DNA from: Luteolibacter luteus
GTDB taxonomy: Bacteria > Verrucomicrobiota > Verrucomicrobiia > Verrucomicrobiales > Akkermansiaceae
Length of the DNA stretch: 64,000 nt
NCBI RefSeq assembly: GCF_012913485.1
Contig: NZ_CP051774.1
Coordinates: 3,224,001-3,288,000 of the forward strand
Direction of reading: 5' to 3'
Positions 42,385 through 51,900 of the stretch are shown one piece after another (position 1 is the stretch's first letter; the number at the start of each line of letters is the position of its first letter). The notes under the pieces were generated by a model. The model had not been told where the DNA came from. It did not search any database and worked only from the letters and a program-made list of their open reading frames with translations. The translations under genes and the position numbers were made by a program.

Positions 42385-42782
42385 AATACCTCCTGCTCCT
42401 CCCCTTGTGTTTCTCGGCATGCGGCCCCGTGGGGCGTGGCTGGGAAGCGGGCTGGACGGAGCGCGCCGCCCAAGACCGCATCATGCTGGTGAGGAATGCT
42501 CCGGAGACCCTTGGGCACCGCCGGCTGGTCTATCAGTCCGCCGCCCACCCGAATCTGGATGTCTTCCTGAAGGAAAAAGGCCTGCCGGATTTCATCGCGG
42601 AGACCTCCAGCGATGACCGGCAGTATATCATCCTTTATTATCTCGATTCGAAGAACGCATTCGCCGCCCGGACCCGCCGCGGAGTGAATACGGAAATCGA
42701 TTTCGCCGGCCCCTATACCATGACGGATCGCGAGACAAAGGTGCTCCGGGATCTGCAAAAGGGGAGCCAGCAGACAAATTGA
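42381..42782 (+). CDS. small lipoprotein coupled to the serine protease
   Basis: This is a 133-residue protein with signal peptide and lipobox LCFSAC (Cys14). The mature part is hydrophilic with a Tyr-rich strand (RQYIILYYLDSKNAFAA) and matches no family I know. Its ATG overlaps the stop of the upstream serine-protease gene by four bases, so the two should be made together. An inhibitor, substrate or adaptor for that protease is a plausible but untested idea. Confidence 0.6.
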   Translation: MKYLLLLPLCFSACGPVGRGWEAGWTERAAQDRIMLVRNAPETLGHRRLVYQSAAHPNLDVFLKEKGLPDFIAETSSDDRQYIILYYLDSKNAFAARTRRGVNTEIDFAGPYTMTDRETKVLRDLQKGSQQTN

Positions 42783-42830
42783 GGATTTTTCCCTAAGGAA
42801 ATCCCGGGTTGGTCGTTTGGCACCGAACCC

Positions 42831-44927
42831 ATGCGATTCAGATACCTCCTCTTACCCGTCGTTCCGATGGCCCTGCAGGCCCAGGACGTCCTTGATCCGC
42901 TCATCGTTACCGCCTCGCGCACCGAGGAGAAGGAGAGCGATACCGCCTATACCGTCGAGGAAATCGACAAGACCTACATCGAGCAGAACAAGCGGCGCAC
43001 GCTACCGGATGCCCTGCAGTTCACCCCCGGCGTGCTGGTCCAGAAGACCGCCTACGGCCACGGCTCGCCGTATGTCCGCGGCTTCACTGGCCGCCAGAAC
43101 CTTCTGATGATCGATGGCGTCCGGATGAACAATTCCATCTGGCGCAGCGGCCCGGTCCAGTACTGGAATACCGTCGATCCCTACTCGATCGATCACCTCG
43201 AGCTGGTGAAAAGCCAGGGCTCGGTCCTCTACGGATCGGATGCCGTCGGCGGTACCGTGAACGTTTTCACCAAGTCCTCCGGATTCCAGGAAGAAACGGA
43301 CGGAGCTTTCTTCACCCATGGCTCCGCTTACTACGAATACCGTAGCAATGGCGATGACTCGCACATCGGCCGGGTGGAGAGTTCCTTCGGCGTCGGCGGC
43401 CAGTACGGCGTGATGCTCGGCATCTCCGCGAAGGATTACGGGGATATCCGCGATTCCGGCGTCGGCCTGATGCGGAACACCGGCTACCCGGAGCAGGATC
43501 TCGATTTCCGCTTCGACATGGCCCTGAACAAGCAGACGACGCTCACGCTCGTCCACCAGCAGGTGAATCAGGACAATGTCTCCCGCTGGCACTCCACGGT
43601 CTTCAATCCCGGCTGGCAGCACTCCGGCCATGTCGCCCAGCCCGGTACCTGGCTGGCGCGCACCCTCGACCAAGAGCGCTCGCTGACCTACGTCCGCGTG
43701 GAACAGGAGAACGACGACTCCGCCTTCATCAAGCGCTGGAACGCGACGGTCTCCTATCAGACCCAGGCTGATTCCGAGAAGCAGTACCGCACCCGCACCG
43801 ACCGCCGTTACCAGATCGCGGAACTCGATACCGTCGGCTTTGATACCTCCTTCGAGTCCATCATTGGGCCCGGCAGCCTCGTTTATGGCCTCGATTACTA
43901 CAGGGACACCGTGGAATCGGAAGGCTACCGCAAGCGCGCGACCGGCGGCCTGAACTACGATGCGGCGACGCGTCCGGTGGCGGATGATTCGAACTACGAG
44001 CTCTTCGGTGCCTTTGCGCAATACCAGTGGAAGCCGGTCGATCAATTCGAGCTCACCGGTGGCCTCCGCTACACCTACGCGCAGGCCGAGCTTGGCCGCT
44101 ACTGGGATGCCGCGGCCAGCACCGACCGCTACGGTGCGGACCGCGATTGGGACAATGTCGTCGGCTCGCTGCGTGCGATCTACCGCTTCACCGATTGCTG
44201 GAGCATCTACGGAGGTGCCTCGCAGGCCTTCCGCGCCCCGAACCTCGATGACCTTTCGGGGAACCTGACCGCCCGCTCCGGCATCGCCAGCACCGGTTCC
44301 GTTGACGTCGATCCTGAAGAATACATCACCTACGAAATCGGCACCCGCCACAACACGGAGAACACCTCGGTGAACTTTGCCGCCTTCTACACGGATGTGG
44401 ATGACCTGATTGTCGGCGTGCCGATCACCTCCGGCAGCAGCACCACTGTGGCCACCAACGGCCGCGATGGCTACGTCTACGGCGTCGAACTGGAAGGTGC
44501 CTGGCGCTTCCACCCGGAGTGGACCGTTTCCGGCTTCGGTGCTTGGCAGGATGGCCGCACGGAGACGGCTGCCTACCTCGGCGGCCCGATTGTCGATGAG
44601 CCCGGCTCCCGTCTCCTGCCGCTCACCGGATCGGTGGCCCTCCGCTGGACTGCTCCTTCGGAAGCATTCTGGATCGAAGGACGCGTGCTTGCAGCGGCTG
44701 AAGAAAACCGCCTTACTGCCTCCGACCGCGCCGACAACCAGCGCATTCCGTCGATGGGTACGCCGAACTACATCGTCTACATGCTGCATGGCGGCTGGCG
44801 CGCCAGCGAGTTTCTCGAGCTTACCGCAGGCTTGGAAAACATCACCAACGAGGACTACCGCAACCACGGCTCCGGCCAGAACGAAGCGGGCTTCAACACC
44901 ATCCTTGGTGCCAAGCTGATCTGGTAA
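42831..44927 (+). CDS. TonB-dependent outer-membrane receptor
   Basis: This is a 698-residue protein with signal peptide (ends ALQAQD) and a TonB-box-like DPLIVTASRTEEK directly after it. The plug (about 45-165) has RTLPDALQFTPGVLVQKT, VRGFTGRQNLLMIDGVRMNN and YGSDAVGGTVNVFTK. The barrel follows to the terminal FNTILGAKLIW, whose last aromatic residue is the assembly signal. The DGVRMNN...SGPVQYWNTVDPYS pattern is closest to haem and haemoglobin or vitamin-type receptors, but the ligand cannot be fixed and no TonB, haem or cobalamin gene is adjacent. A strong terminator follows at 44985. Confidence 0.92.
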   Translation: MRFRYLLLPVVPMALQAQDVLDPLIVTASRTEEKESDTAYTVEEIDKTYIEQNKRRTLPDALQFTPGVLVQKTAYGHGSPYVRGFTGRQNLLMIDGVRMNNSIWRSGPVQYWNTVDPYSIDHLELVKSQGSVLYGSDAVGGTVNVFTKSSGFQEETDGAFFTHGSAYYEYRSNGDDSHIGRVESSFGVGGQYGVMLGISAKDYGDIRDSGVGLMRNTGYPEQDLDFRFDMALNKQTTLTLVHQQVNQDNVSRWHSTVFNPGWQHSGHVAQPGTWLARTLDQERSLTYVRVEQENDDSAFIKRWNATVSYQTQADSEKQYRTRTDRRYQIAELDTVGFDTSFESIIGPGSLVYGLDYYRDTVESEGYRKRATGGLNYDAATRPVADDSNYELFGAFAQYQWKPVDQFELTGGLRYTYAQAELGRYWDAAASTDRYGADRDWDNVVGSLRAIYRFTDCWSIYGGASQAFRAPNLDDLSGNLTARSGIASTGSVDVDPEEYITYEIGTRHNTENTSVNFAAFYTDVDDLIVGVPITSGSSTTVATNGRDGYVYGVELEGAWRFHPEWTVSGFGAWQDGRTETAAYLGGPIVDEPGSRLLPLTGSVALRWTAPSEAFWIEGRVLAAAEENRLTASDRADNQRIPSMGTPNYIVYMLHGGWRASEFLELTAGLENITNEDYRNHGSGQNEAGFNTILGAKLIW

Positions 44928-44984
44928 ATTAACAAGACCATTCCCACCCCGGGTGCATCCGGGTAATATACCGGTGCAGAAAGG

Positions 44985-45017
44985 CCGCGGGAGTTCGCTC
45001 CCGCGGTCTTTCATTTT
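44985..45017 (+). terminator. rho-independent terminator of the TonB receptor gene
   Basis: CCGCGGGAG and CTCCCGCGG form a 9-bp GC-rich stem with a UUCG-type tetraloop (TTCG), followed by TCTTTCATTTT. It begins 58 bases after the receptor stop. Confidence 0.85.
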
Positions 45018-45058
45018 GCGGATCGGGACGATCCCTCCGCCACCAGCGTCTTTTCCAA

Positions 45059-45161
45059 GAACGGCAACGCCGTTCCCTCATATAGCCCAAGGGTCGCACG
45101 ACGCAGGAGTGCCACCCTTGGGAAATGGCCCGAAACAAAGACGGAACCTCAACGAGGTTCC
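45059..45161. repeat. triple-hairpin intergenic element
   Basis: The rest of the 324-base gap between the receptor and the next gene holds three palindromes in a row. GAACGGC-AAC-GCCGTTC is at 45059-45075. CCCAAGGGT paired with ACCCTTGGG across 19 bases is at 45086-45122. GGAACCTC-AAC-GAGGTTCC is at 45143-45161. The outer two share an AAC triloop. I recall similar palindromic blocks dispersed in Verrucomicrobia and Planctomycetes intergenic DNA, but that cannot be checked here. Confidence 0.6.
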
Positions 45162-45251
45162 CTCGGTCAGCTTCCTACCTGCGTCATCCCCATCTCGCTA
45201 AAGAGGAGATGATCGTTGTCGCTGGAAACGACATGAGCTAGCTCTCGAGGA

Positions 45252-46616
45252 ATGATGGCGAAGCCACTGGCCACGATCTTCGTGCTTACACTCCTCGGCA
45301 ATCTCCGCGCCGAAGATCCGGCCCCCGCGACTTCCATCATCACTTGGCAAGGCTCCGCCTTTAAAGATGGCGACGCCTTCAATGTCACCGCGACCATTGG
45401 CGCGAAAGAGGTGCAACTCATCTGGGATGGCTTTGCCGCCCCGGAGTTCGACTTCATGGACGACAGAGAAAACCCGAAGGTCCGGAGGGGATACATCTTC
45501 AAGGACGAACCGACCGTGAAGGCGTTCCGCATGATTGCAGATCAAGCTGAACAATGTGATGCCGGGTATCCAATGGTCATCGGGCAAGGCGTCAGTACCG
45601 AGGTTGAAGTCGAATCCCCACCGGGAAGGACACGTCGGCATCTGCGCTACTTTGGGACGACGGTCGAAAAGCTAAAGGTGGGAAAATTGGAAGAGATCCC
45701 ATGGGATCTGAAAAAGGCCCTTGTAGATTCGAAGGTTGAGGAGGAGGTCCCCCCTGACAGCAAATTTTCGCAGGGGCTGCGCATCTTCGCAGATCAACTC
45801 GATGCCTACCGGATAGCTTTTGATGCCTTGTCGAAGGCTTGTGAAAATGCCGATGAGTTGCCGATGACGGAGCTGGAGAAACTCCTTAGCCCGCTGTCCC
45901 TCGAAAATTGCCGGCGGATTTATGGAAGTGCCGTCCGGGAACCCGAAGCGATACGAAAGAGTCTTCCGCTTTTCCAATCGATCTTGGCTGCATGTTTTAC
46001 ACCTTCGAACCGGGCTTTGCTTTGTGGCGAAGGGAAGGGAAGCGCGGGATCGCTATTGAACATTGGTGTCTGCCGTAGCGAGCAAGGGGTAAGTTTTCCG
46101 ATGCTCAAAATGGACGTGGAAGTCCCGGACTACCGGGTCCGGATGTTCTCCTATGAGGAAGAAGCTTTCCTTCTTCACTTCATTTTAGGACGTCGGAGTT
46201 GGGAGTCTTGGGATGCCTGCGAGGCTTTCCATCTGGTCCCTTCGCGTGAAGGAAAGCTGCAGATTCAGAAGAGCGAGCGATATGGTGAAAGGGAGGATAG
46301 CATCCCGGATTCTCCTGAAATCAATCGCCGTCTTGACTACCTGAATGAAAGGAACATCTGTGGTGCCCTTCTCGGTCTACCAGATGCTCAGCCGGGAAAG
46401 GACATTGCCATGGTGCAGATTTTCGCCATTGGCATCAACGGGAAGAACCCGGACCAAGCCAAGGTTGATTTCCTTTTGGATGGAAAAGAGAAGGTGCTGG
46501 AAGTGAGCCGGGCCCATGGCGAATGGAAGCCAGGCAAGCTCTGGAACAAACGGGACTACTATCTGATCGATGGAGTGTTCCACAATGACGCCGACTTCCG
46601 CCCCAAAGGGCGCTAA
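45252..46616 (+). CDS. secreted orphan protein, A+T-richer than its surroundings
   Basis: I do not recognise this 454-residue protein. It has a signal peptide (LATIFVLTLLGNLRAED) and then a mixed alpha/beta body rich in Glu and Lys, with no obvious repeats, catalytic motif or membrane segment. Two ATGs stand side by side (45252 and 45255) behind GAGG. Codons are less G+C-biased at third positions than in neighbours (for example many TTG, GAT and AAG), and the triple-hairpin element sits immediately upstream, so recent acquisition is possible. It converges on pbpC with 6 bases between stops. Confidence 0.6.
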   Translation: MMAKPLATIFVLTLLGNLRAEDPAPATSIITWQGSAFKDGDAFNVTATIGAKEVQLIWDGFAAPEFDFMDDRENPKVRRGYIFKDEPTVKAFRMIADQAEQCDAGYPMVIGQGVSTEVEVESPPGRTRRHLRYFGTTVEKLKVGKLEEIPWDLKKALVDSKVEEEVPPDSKFSQGLRIFADQLDAYRIAFDALSKACENADELPMTELEKLLSPLSLENCRRIYGSAVREPEAIRKSLPLFQSILAACFTPSNRALLCGEGKGSAGSLLNIGVCRSEQGVSFPMLKMDVEVPDYRVRMFSYEEEAFLLHFILGRRSWESWDACEAFHLVPSREGKLQIQKSERYGEREDSIPDSPEINRRLDYLNERNICGALLGLPDAQPGKDIAMVQIFAIGINGKNPDQAKVDFLLDGKEKVLEVSRAHGEWKPGKLWNKRDYYLIDGVFHNDADFRPKGR

Positions 46617-46622
46617 AGCCGC

Positions 46623-48884
46623 TCAGCGCTCCTCCACCCGGATCCTCACCTCTTTCTTCGCCCCGCTGCGCTTGTCGGTCGCGATCAAGACATGATCGCC
46701 CGTCTCCAGCTTCACCACCGGTTCCGAAGGTCCGGGGGACAGGGAAAGCGTCTCGCAGGACCACTGCGCGGTCCCCGGAAGGTTTGTGGCCAGATGCAGC
46801 ATCCCGCCGTTCGGAAGCTCCGGATCCAAGACATAGGTCGCTCCTTCCCGCGGTGCCAGGATTCTCAAGGGCATCTCGCCCGCTTGGTCGCTCGCAATCG
46901 CAAACACGGAGCGCCGCCGGTTATATGCCGAGGCGAACCACTCGGAGTACGAGGAATCCAGTAGCACCTTTCCTTGTGCATCACGGTCGCTCGCCGCGGA
47001 TGGCAGCGGCCTGCGGTCATCAGGGATGAGCTCCGCTTTCCCGGAGCCCGATGCCACCGCTTTCCCGGTCAGCACATCCAGCGGCACATCCAGCAAGCCA
47101 GCCGGCCGGTCCAGCCAAGTCGGCTTGGTATCGCGATGCAGTCGCAGCATCGTCCGGTGAAACACCGGTCCCGCTCCCGCCACACCGGAGATGCCTTTCA
47201 TCGGCGAGTTGTCGAAATTCCCGGCCCATACGCCGACCGTGAATTCCTTCGTGTAACCCATGCACCAGTTGTCGCGGAAATCCGAGGAGGTGCCTGTTTT
47301 TGCCGCGCAGCGGAAAGGAAGTTCCAGCGGTCCGCCCCGCCCGAAGGACGGAGCGCGAGCATCAGGATCCGAAAGAATATCCGCGATGAGGTACGCCGCT
47401 TGTCCGGTAAAGAGCAGCGGCGCTTCCTCCTTCTTCACACCTTCGCTGAGGCCCAAGGTCACCGGCAGTTCTTCCCCCTCGCGCGCCAGTGTCGCATACG
47501 CATTCGTCAGATCCAGCAGCCGCACCGGCGCATTGCCCAGCGTCAGCCCCAATCCGTAACCACCAAAGTCCGGACCAATCGTCCGCAGCTCCAGCGCCGT
47601 CAGCAGCTCGTGCAGGGGCTTCGGCCCGCCCAGATCATTCAGCACCCGCATCGCCGGAACATTCAGCGAGCACGCCAGTGCCTCCCGAACCGTGACCGGC
47701 CCGCGGAAAGTCCGGTCGTAGTTCTCCGGTGCGTTCAGCCCTTCCTTGGTGCGGAACTGTGTCGGGATATCCGCGACGATCGATCCCGGATGCAGCCCGC
47801 CCTTCTCGAAGGACAGCAGCCAGGTAAATGGCTTCAGCGTCGATCCCGGGGAACGCGGCATCAGCGTGCCATTGATCTGCCCGCCATTCGGGTCGCGCCA
47901 ATTGCCGGAGGAAACCAGCGCCAGGATCTCGCCCGTCGGATTGTGAATCACCACCACCGCCGCGTGCTTCAGATTCGAGGTGGAAAGCTTCGCCAGCTCC
48001 TCCCTCACGATCGTCTCCACGTCCGCCTGTAAGTCCGCATCCAGCGAGGTCCGTGAGTCCGCCCTGCCATCACGGGTTTCCCACGCCGCCGGCAGCCACG
48101 GTGCCAGCGGCCTTTCCTGCAGCGGTCTCAGCCGCAGGGTCTCGGTACTTGCCGAGGAAATACGGGCCGCATCGTAGTTCTCATAGGCCGCCAGCCGCGC
48201 CAGCACCACTGCCCGCCGCGCCAGCGCACGGTTCGGGTGCTTGATCGGGTTCAGCATGCTCGGGGCCTGCGGCAGTCCTGCCAGCAGCGCACTCTCCGCC
48301 AGCGATAGATCACCCAGCGGCTTCTGGAAATAGAAGCGCGCCGCCTCTGCCGGGCCGCTCCGGTGGTTCCCGTAAGGCAGGCGGTTGAAATACGCGATCA
48401 GGATCCGCTGCTTCGGCCAGCGCATCTCCAGCTGCCGCGCCAGCATCGCCTCGCGGAACTTTGTCTTCAGGCCGCGAGAGGCTGGCGGCGAGGAAAGCTT
48501 GATCAACTGCTGTGTGATCGTCGAGGCACCCGAAACCGTCCGCTGGTGCCGCACCGCATCCTTCGCGGCTCGCATCGTGGCCAGCAGGTCGATGCCGCCG
48601 TGGGAAAAGAAACGCTTGTCCTCCGCCGCCACCGTGCAGGCGATCAGATCGCGGGGGATTTCATCCAGCGATACCGGGCTGCTGCGCGTGAAGTCCGGCA
48701 GCACCAGGTGGTGCAGCGGCTTGCCATGGCGATCGAGCAGGACCGGGGAGGCCGCGGGATTCTCCGTGAGATCCGCGGGCAGGGTAAAACAAAAGGGGAG
48801 GAGATACCAGGCGGCCAGACCGCACGCCGCCGCCCCGGCGGGGATGACGATGCGCTTGCGCCTGAACCAAGAACGGACTTTCAC
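46623..48884 (-). CDS. pbpC: penicillin-binding protein 1C
   Basis: This is a 753-residue inner-membrane peptidoglycan synthase. After a basic start and one membrane helix (IPAGAAACGLAAWYLLPFCF) comes the glycosyltransferase domain, with AAEDKRFFSHGG and GASTITQQLIKL. The transpeptidase has SPGSTLKPF (Ser348), SLN in ACSLNVPAM and AAKTGTSSDF. The C-terminal about 90 residues (LRILAPREGATYVLDPELP) are the PBP1C-type BiPBP_C domain. The GTG at 48884 was chosen because the in-frame ATG at 48941 would make the upstream terminator hairpin coding. The gene follows alpha-2-macroglobulin, as in many bacteria. Confidence 0.9.
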   Translation of the reverse strand: MKVRSWFRRKRIVIPAGAAACGLAAWYLLPFCFTLPADLTENPAASPVLLDRHGKPLHHLVLPDFTRSSPVSLDEIPRDLIACTVAAEDKRFFSHGGIDLLATMRAAKDAVRHQRTVSGASTITQQLIKLSSPPASRGLKTKFREAMLARQLEMRWPKQRILIAYFNRLPYGNHRSGPAEAARFYFQKPLGDLSLAESALLAGLPQAPSMLNPIKHPNRALARRAVVLARLAAYENYDAARISSASTETLRLRPLQERPLAPWLPAAWETRDGRADSRTSLDADLQADVETIVREELAKLSTSNLKHAAVVVIHNPTGEILALVSSGNWRDPNGGQINGTLMPRSPGSTLKPFTWLLSFEKGGLHPGSIVADIPTQFRTKEGLNAPENYDRTFRGPVTVREALACSLNVPAMRVLNDLGGPKPLHELLTALELRTIGPDFGGYGLGLTLGNAPVRLLDLTNAYATLAREGEELPVTLGLSEGVKKEEAPLLFTGQAAYLIADILSDPDARAPSFGRGGPLELPFRCAAKTGTSSDFRDNWCMGYTKEFTVGVWAGNFDNSPMKGISGVAGAGPVFHRTMLRLHRDTKPTWLDRPAGLLDVPLDVLTGKAVASGSGKAELIPDDRRPLPSAASDRDAQGKVLLDSSYSEWFASAYNRRRSVFAIASDQAGEMPLRILAPREGATYVLDPELPNGGMLHLATNLPGTAQWSCETLSLSPGPSEPVVKLETGDHVLIATDKRSGAKKEVRIRVEER

Positions 48885-48889
48885 CGGGG

Positions 48890-48939
48890 AACAGAAAAGA
48901 AATGAGGCCGGGACCGCAGCCGGAGCCGCGGTCCCGGCC
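48890..48939 (-). terminator. strong terminator between alpha-2-macroglobulin gene and pbpC
   Basis: GGCCGGGACCGC and GCGGTCCCGGCC form a perfect 12-bp stem around a 10-base loop, followed on the minus strand by TCATTTCTTTTCTGTT. It lies 7 bases after the alpha-2-macroglobulin stop. Confidence 0.8.
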
Positions 48940-48945
48940 ATCTTG

Positions 48946-51900
48946 TTAGAACTCCCGCGAAGCCGACAAGGCCGTGTTGTCCGGATTGTACATCGACTCC
49001 ACCTTGGCTGGCGGAGCGATCGCCTTTCCTTCCATCGTGCAGCGCGCCAGATACGTGATATTCTGCCTTCCGCCGCGCCACACGCGGTCGAAGAAGAACA
49101 GCGCGCGATCCGAGCGCAGCTCGCTGTGGGAAACGCTCCAGTCATTCTCGCTGGTGCGGCCCGCATTGCCATTCGCCGCCTGGCTGGCGAAGTCGTTGTT
49201 CACCGCTTCGAAGAGCGCCGGCAGGCGATCCTCGATCACCATGTAGCGCTCGCCATCGGCAGGCAGCTCCACTTGCAGGGTCACCCGCACCAGATCGCCC
49301 AGCTTCGCCGCTTCCAGCGGCTCGGAGGTGCCATCCGGCTTCACCCGCTCGTAGAAGCGCGTGATCTCCAGGCCGTTCTTCGCCACCGGCATCTGCGGCG
49401 CGATTTGCGGCTTGGAGGCCAGCTTCACCCGCACATAGGCATTGCCATCCGACTTCGCGGAAAGCGCCAGGCCTTCCCCGAGCGGGAAGTCGAGCAAGAC
49501 CGCAGGCTTTCCGGCTTCCAGCGCGATGCTCTTGCTGCCGTCCGCGCTGGTCAGCGTGACCGAACTCGGCTGCAGCTCCGAGTGATGTTCCGCGTAAGCC
49601 GCGAGTCCCATCAGCGACCAGGCATTCACCCAGGTCGTCCGCCAGTCCCCATACGGACTGCGGTCACTCACGAGGCGATCCAGCGCCTCGGTGGTTTCCT
49701 CCGCGTCCGGATTCAGCGTTGCCCAGGCGAGCAGGCGCGCGGCGTTATCGTTTTCATAGGCCATCCAGGCGTCGCTCTTCATGCGGAACTTCGTCTTGTC
49801 CCGCAGGATCACCGTCGGGTCATCCAGCGTCTTCGCTTCCTTCGCAGCCATCGCCAGCAGGTAGCGGCCGCGGGGATGGATGTCGGCGATGCGATCCTTC
49901 AGCGTGTTGATATACGCATCCGGATCACGACCGGCCAAAGCCAGCACCCACACCGCACGGCAGGCGTTCTCATAGGTGTATGAGGAGTTCGAGCTTGTGA
50001 CTCCCCGCAGGCCCGTCTCCAGGTAATTGCAGAGCGCCGCGATCGAGGCATCCGGCACATTCGCACCATGCTTCTTCGCCATCACCAGGCCGAGGCCCGC
50101 ATAGGAACTCGCCCAGTCTTCCGTTTGGGCCATGCCCGGCCAGTAGCTGAAGCCTCCGCCCTCCTTCTGCATCGTCAGCAAGCGGTCGACGCCCTTCTGG
50201 ATTGCCATCCGGACTTCCTCCGGCGTGCGCTTCGCGAAGGCCGGCACCACCTCACGCAGTTGATCCACCGCGAACCACGGCATCATCGATGAGGTCGTCT
50301 GCTCCACGCAGCCGTAGGGATAGTGCAGCAGGTAGTCCACCGATCCACCGGCTTCCAGCAGCAGCGAGCGGGAAAGCTCCAGCTCGATGTTCCCGCGTCC
50401 ATTCAGCAATTCCGGGTTCAGCTTCTGCAGCAGGTTGGTCTCCTTGTTATCCAGCTTCACCAGCTGTGTCTGGCGCAGCAACGGCATGGGATAGGCCACT
50501 TGGAAGCGCGATTCCACCCGGTCACTGTGCTTGCTCGACAGCACTGGCGTCATCGTCACGCCTTCCAGCGAGACCGGCTCCGCCTTCCACAAGAAGACAG
50601 CCTCACCCGTGTTCTCGAACTTCACCGGGAAGATCACCGTCGCCGATCCGCCGGCATCCAGCGTGATCGTCTTTTCGGACTCCGCACCAGCCAGAGTCGC
50701 CACCGGTTCGGATGCCGGCGGATTCGGGCTGAAGCTAATCTTCCACGTGCCCTTGTAGTCGGACGCATTCTGCACCAGCGCGCGGATGTCCAGCTGGTCA
50801 CCCTCGTTGGCGAAGCGCGGTGCTTGCGGCTCTACCATCAGCGGCTTCTTCACCACCACGTCGTCTTCCGCGCGGCCGAAGCGGCTCTCGCCATGATGCA
50901 CCACCACGATCACCCGGTAGCGGGTCAGCGTATCCGGCATCTTGAAGGTGGCCGTGAACTTTCCAGAGGCATCCGTCTTCAGGGCCGGCTGCCACCCCGC
51001 GCAGGGATTGAAGTCGCGGCGGGTCTGGTTCTTCAGGCTCGACCAATCGCCATCGCCACCGCCGACGAAGAAGCCCTTGTTAAAGAAGCTCTGCTCATCG
51101 GGGGATTCCGCAATGAAGCGGTCCAGCGTCGTGCCGCAGCTCACCCGCAGCTCGCGCGGATCGTAGAAGAAGCCCATCGGGTCCGGAGTTTCATAACCCA
51201 TCACCGCCAGGGTTCCTTCATCCTCGGCATACAGCGTCACCTCGGCATTCGCCGCGGCAGAGCCATCGGCCAGCGTCACCGTGCCGCCCAGGTTCACTTC
51301 CTGGCCCGGCAGCACGCTGTCCTTCGGGACATCCAGCTTCACCGCCAGCTTGTCACGATGGTTCTCCACCATCAGCTCGCAGTAGCCCAGTCGCAGCTGG
51401 GGCTCCTTGAACATCCGCGCGCTATCCTGCGCACCCTTGATCACCAGCACCGAGACGAAGGCATTCGGCGCATCGTCATCGCCCACCGGGATCTCGATCA
51501 CCGGATCCGTCGCCTTCAGGTCCACCATGAAGGTCCGCAGCACCTTCTCGCGCTCGACCGTGATCAAGGCCGTGCCTTCGATCGGCGAAAGCACCAGCAC
51601 CCGCGCGGTATCGCCCGGTTGATACAGCTTCTTCTCCGGGACCAGCTTGATGCGCATGCCGTCCTCATAGGACCATGGATACTCGTTGCCGCCGTAGACA
51701 TAGATCGTGGTCACCGTGGCAAAGGCCCGGCCCTCCGCGTCTGTCCCGCGCAGCTCCAACTGGTGCAGGCCCGTCTGCTTCGGCTCGAACAGGAAATCCG
51801 ATGACTTCCCGCCGGAAAGCGAAACGCTACCCGTGCCCAGCTCCTCGCGGCGTGCCTCATTGCGCACCGCCGTGCCACCCTCGCCATGCGAAAGCCGCAC

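Noticed and set aside
43002-45014. A 670-residue open frame antisense to the TonB receptor
   Set aside because: It is a shadow of G+C-rich codons on the other strand. Its protein is rich in Gly, Val, Arg and His without domains, whereas the plus-strand frame has full receptor motifs.
48885-48941. The ATG at 48941 as start of pbpC
   Set aside because: It would translate the strong terminator hairpin into an Ala/Pro-rich leader. The GTG at 48884 begins the typical basic segment before the membrane helix.
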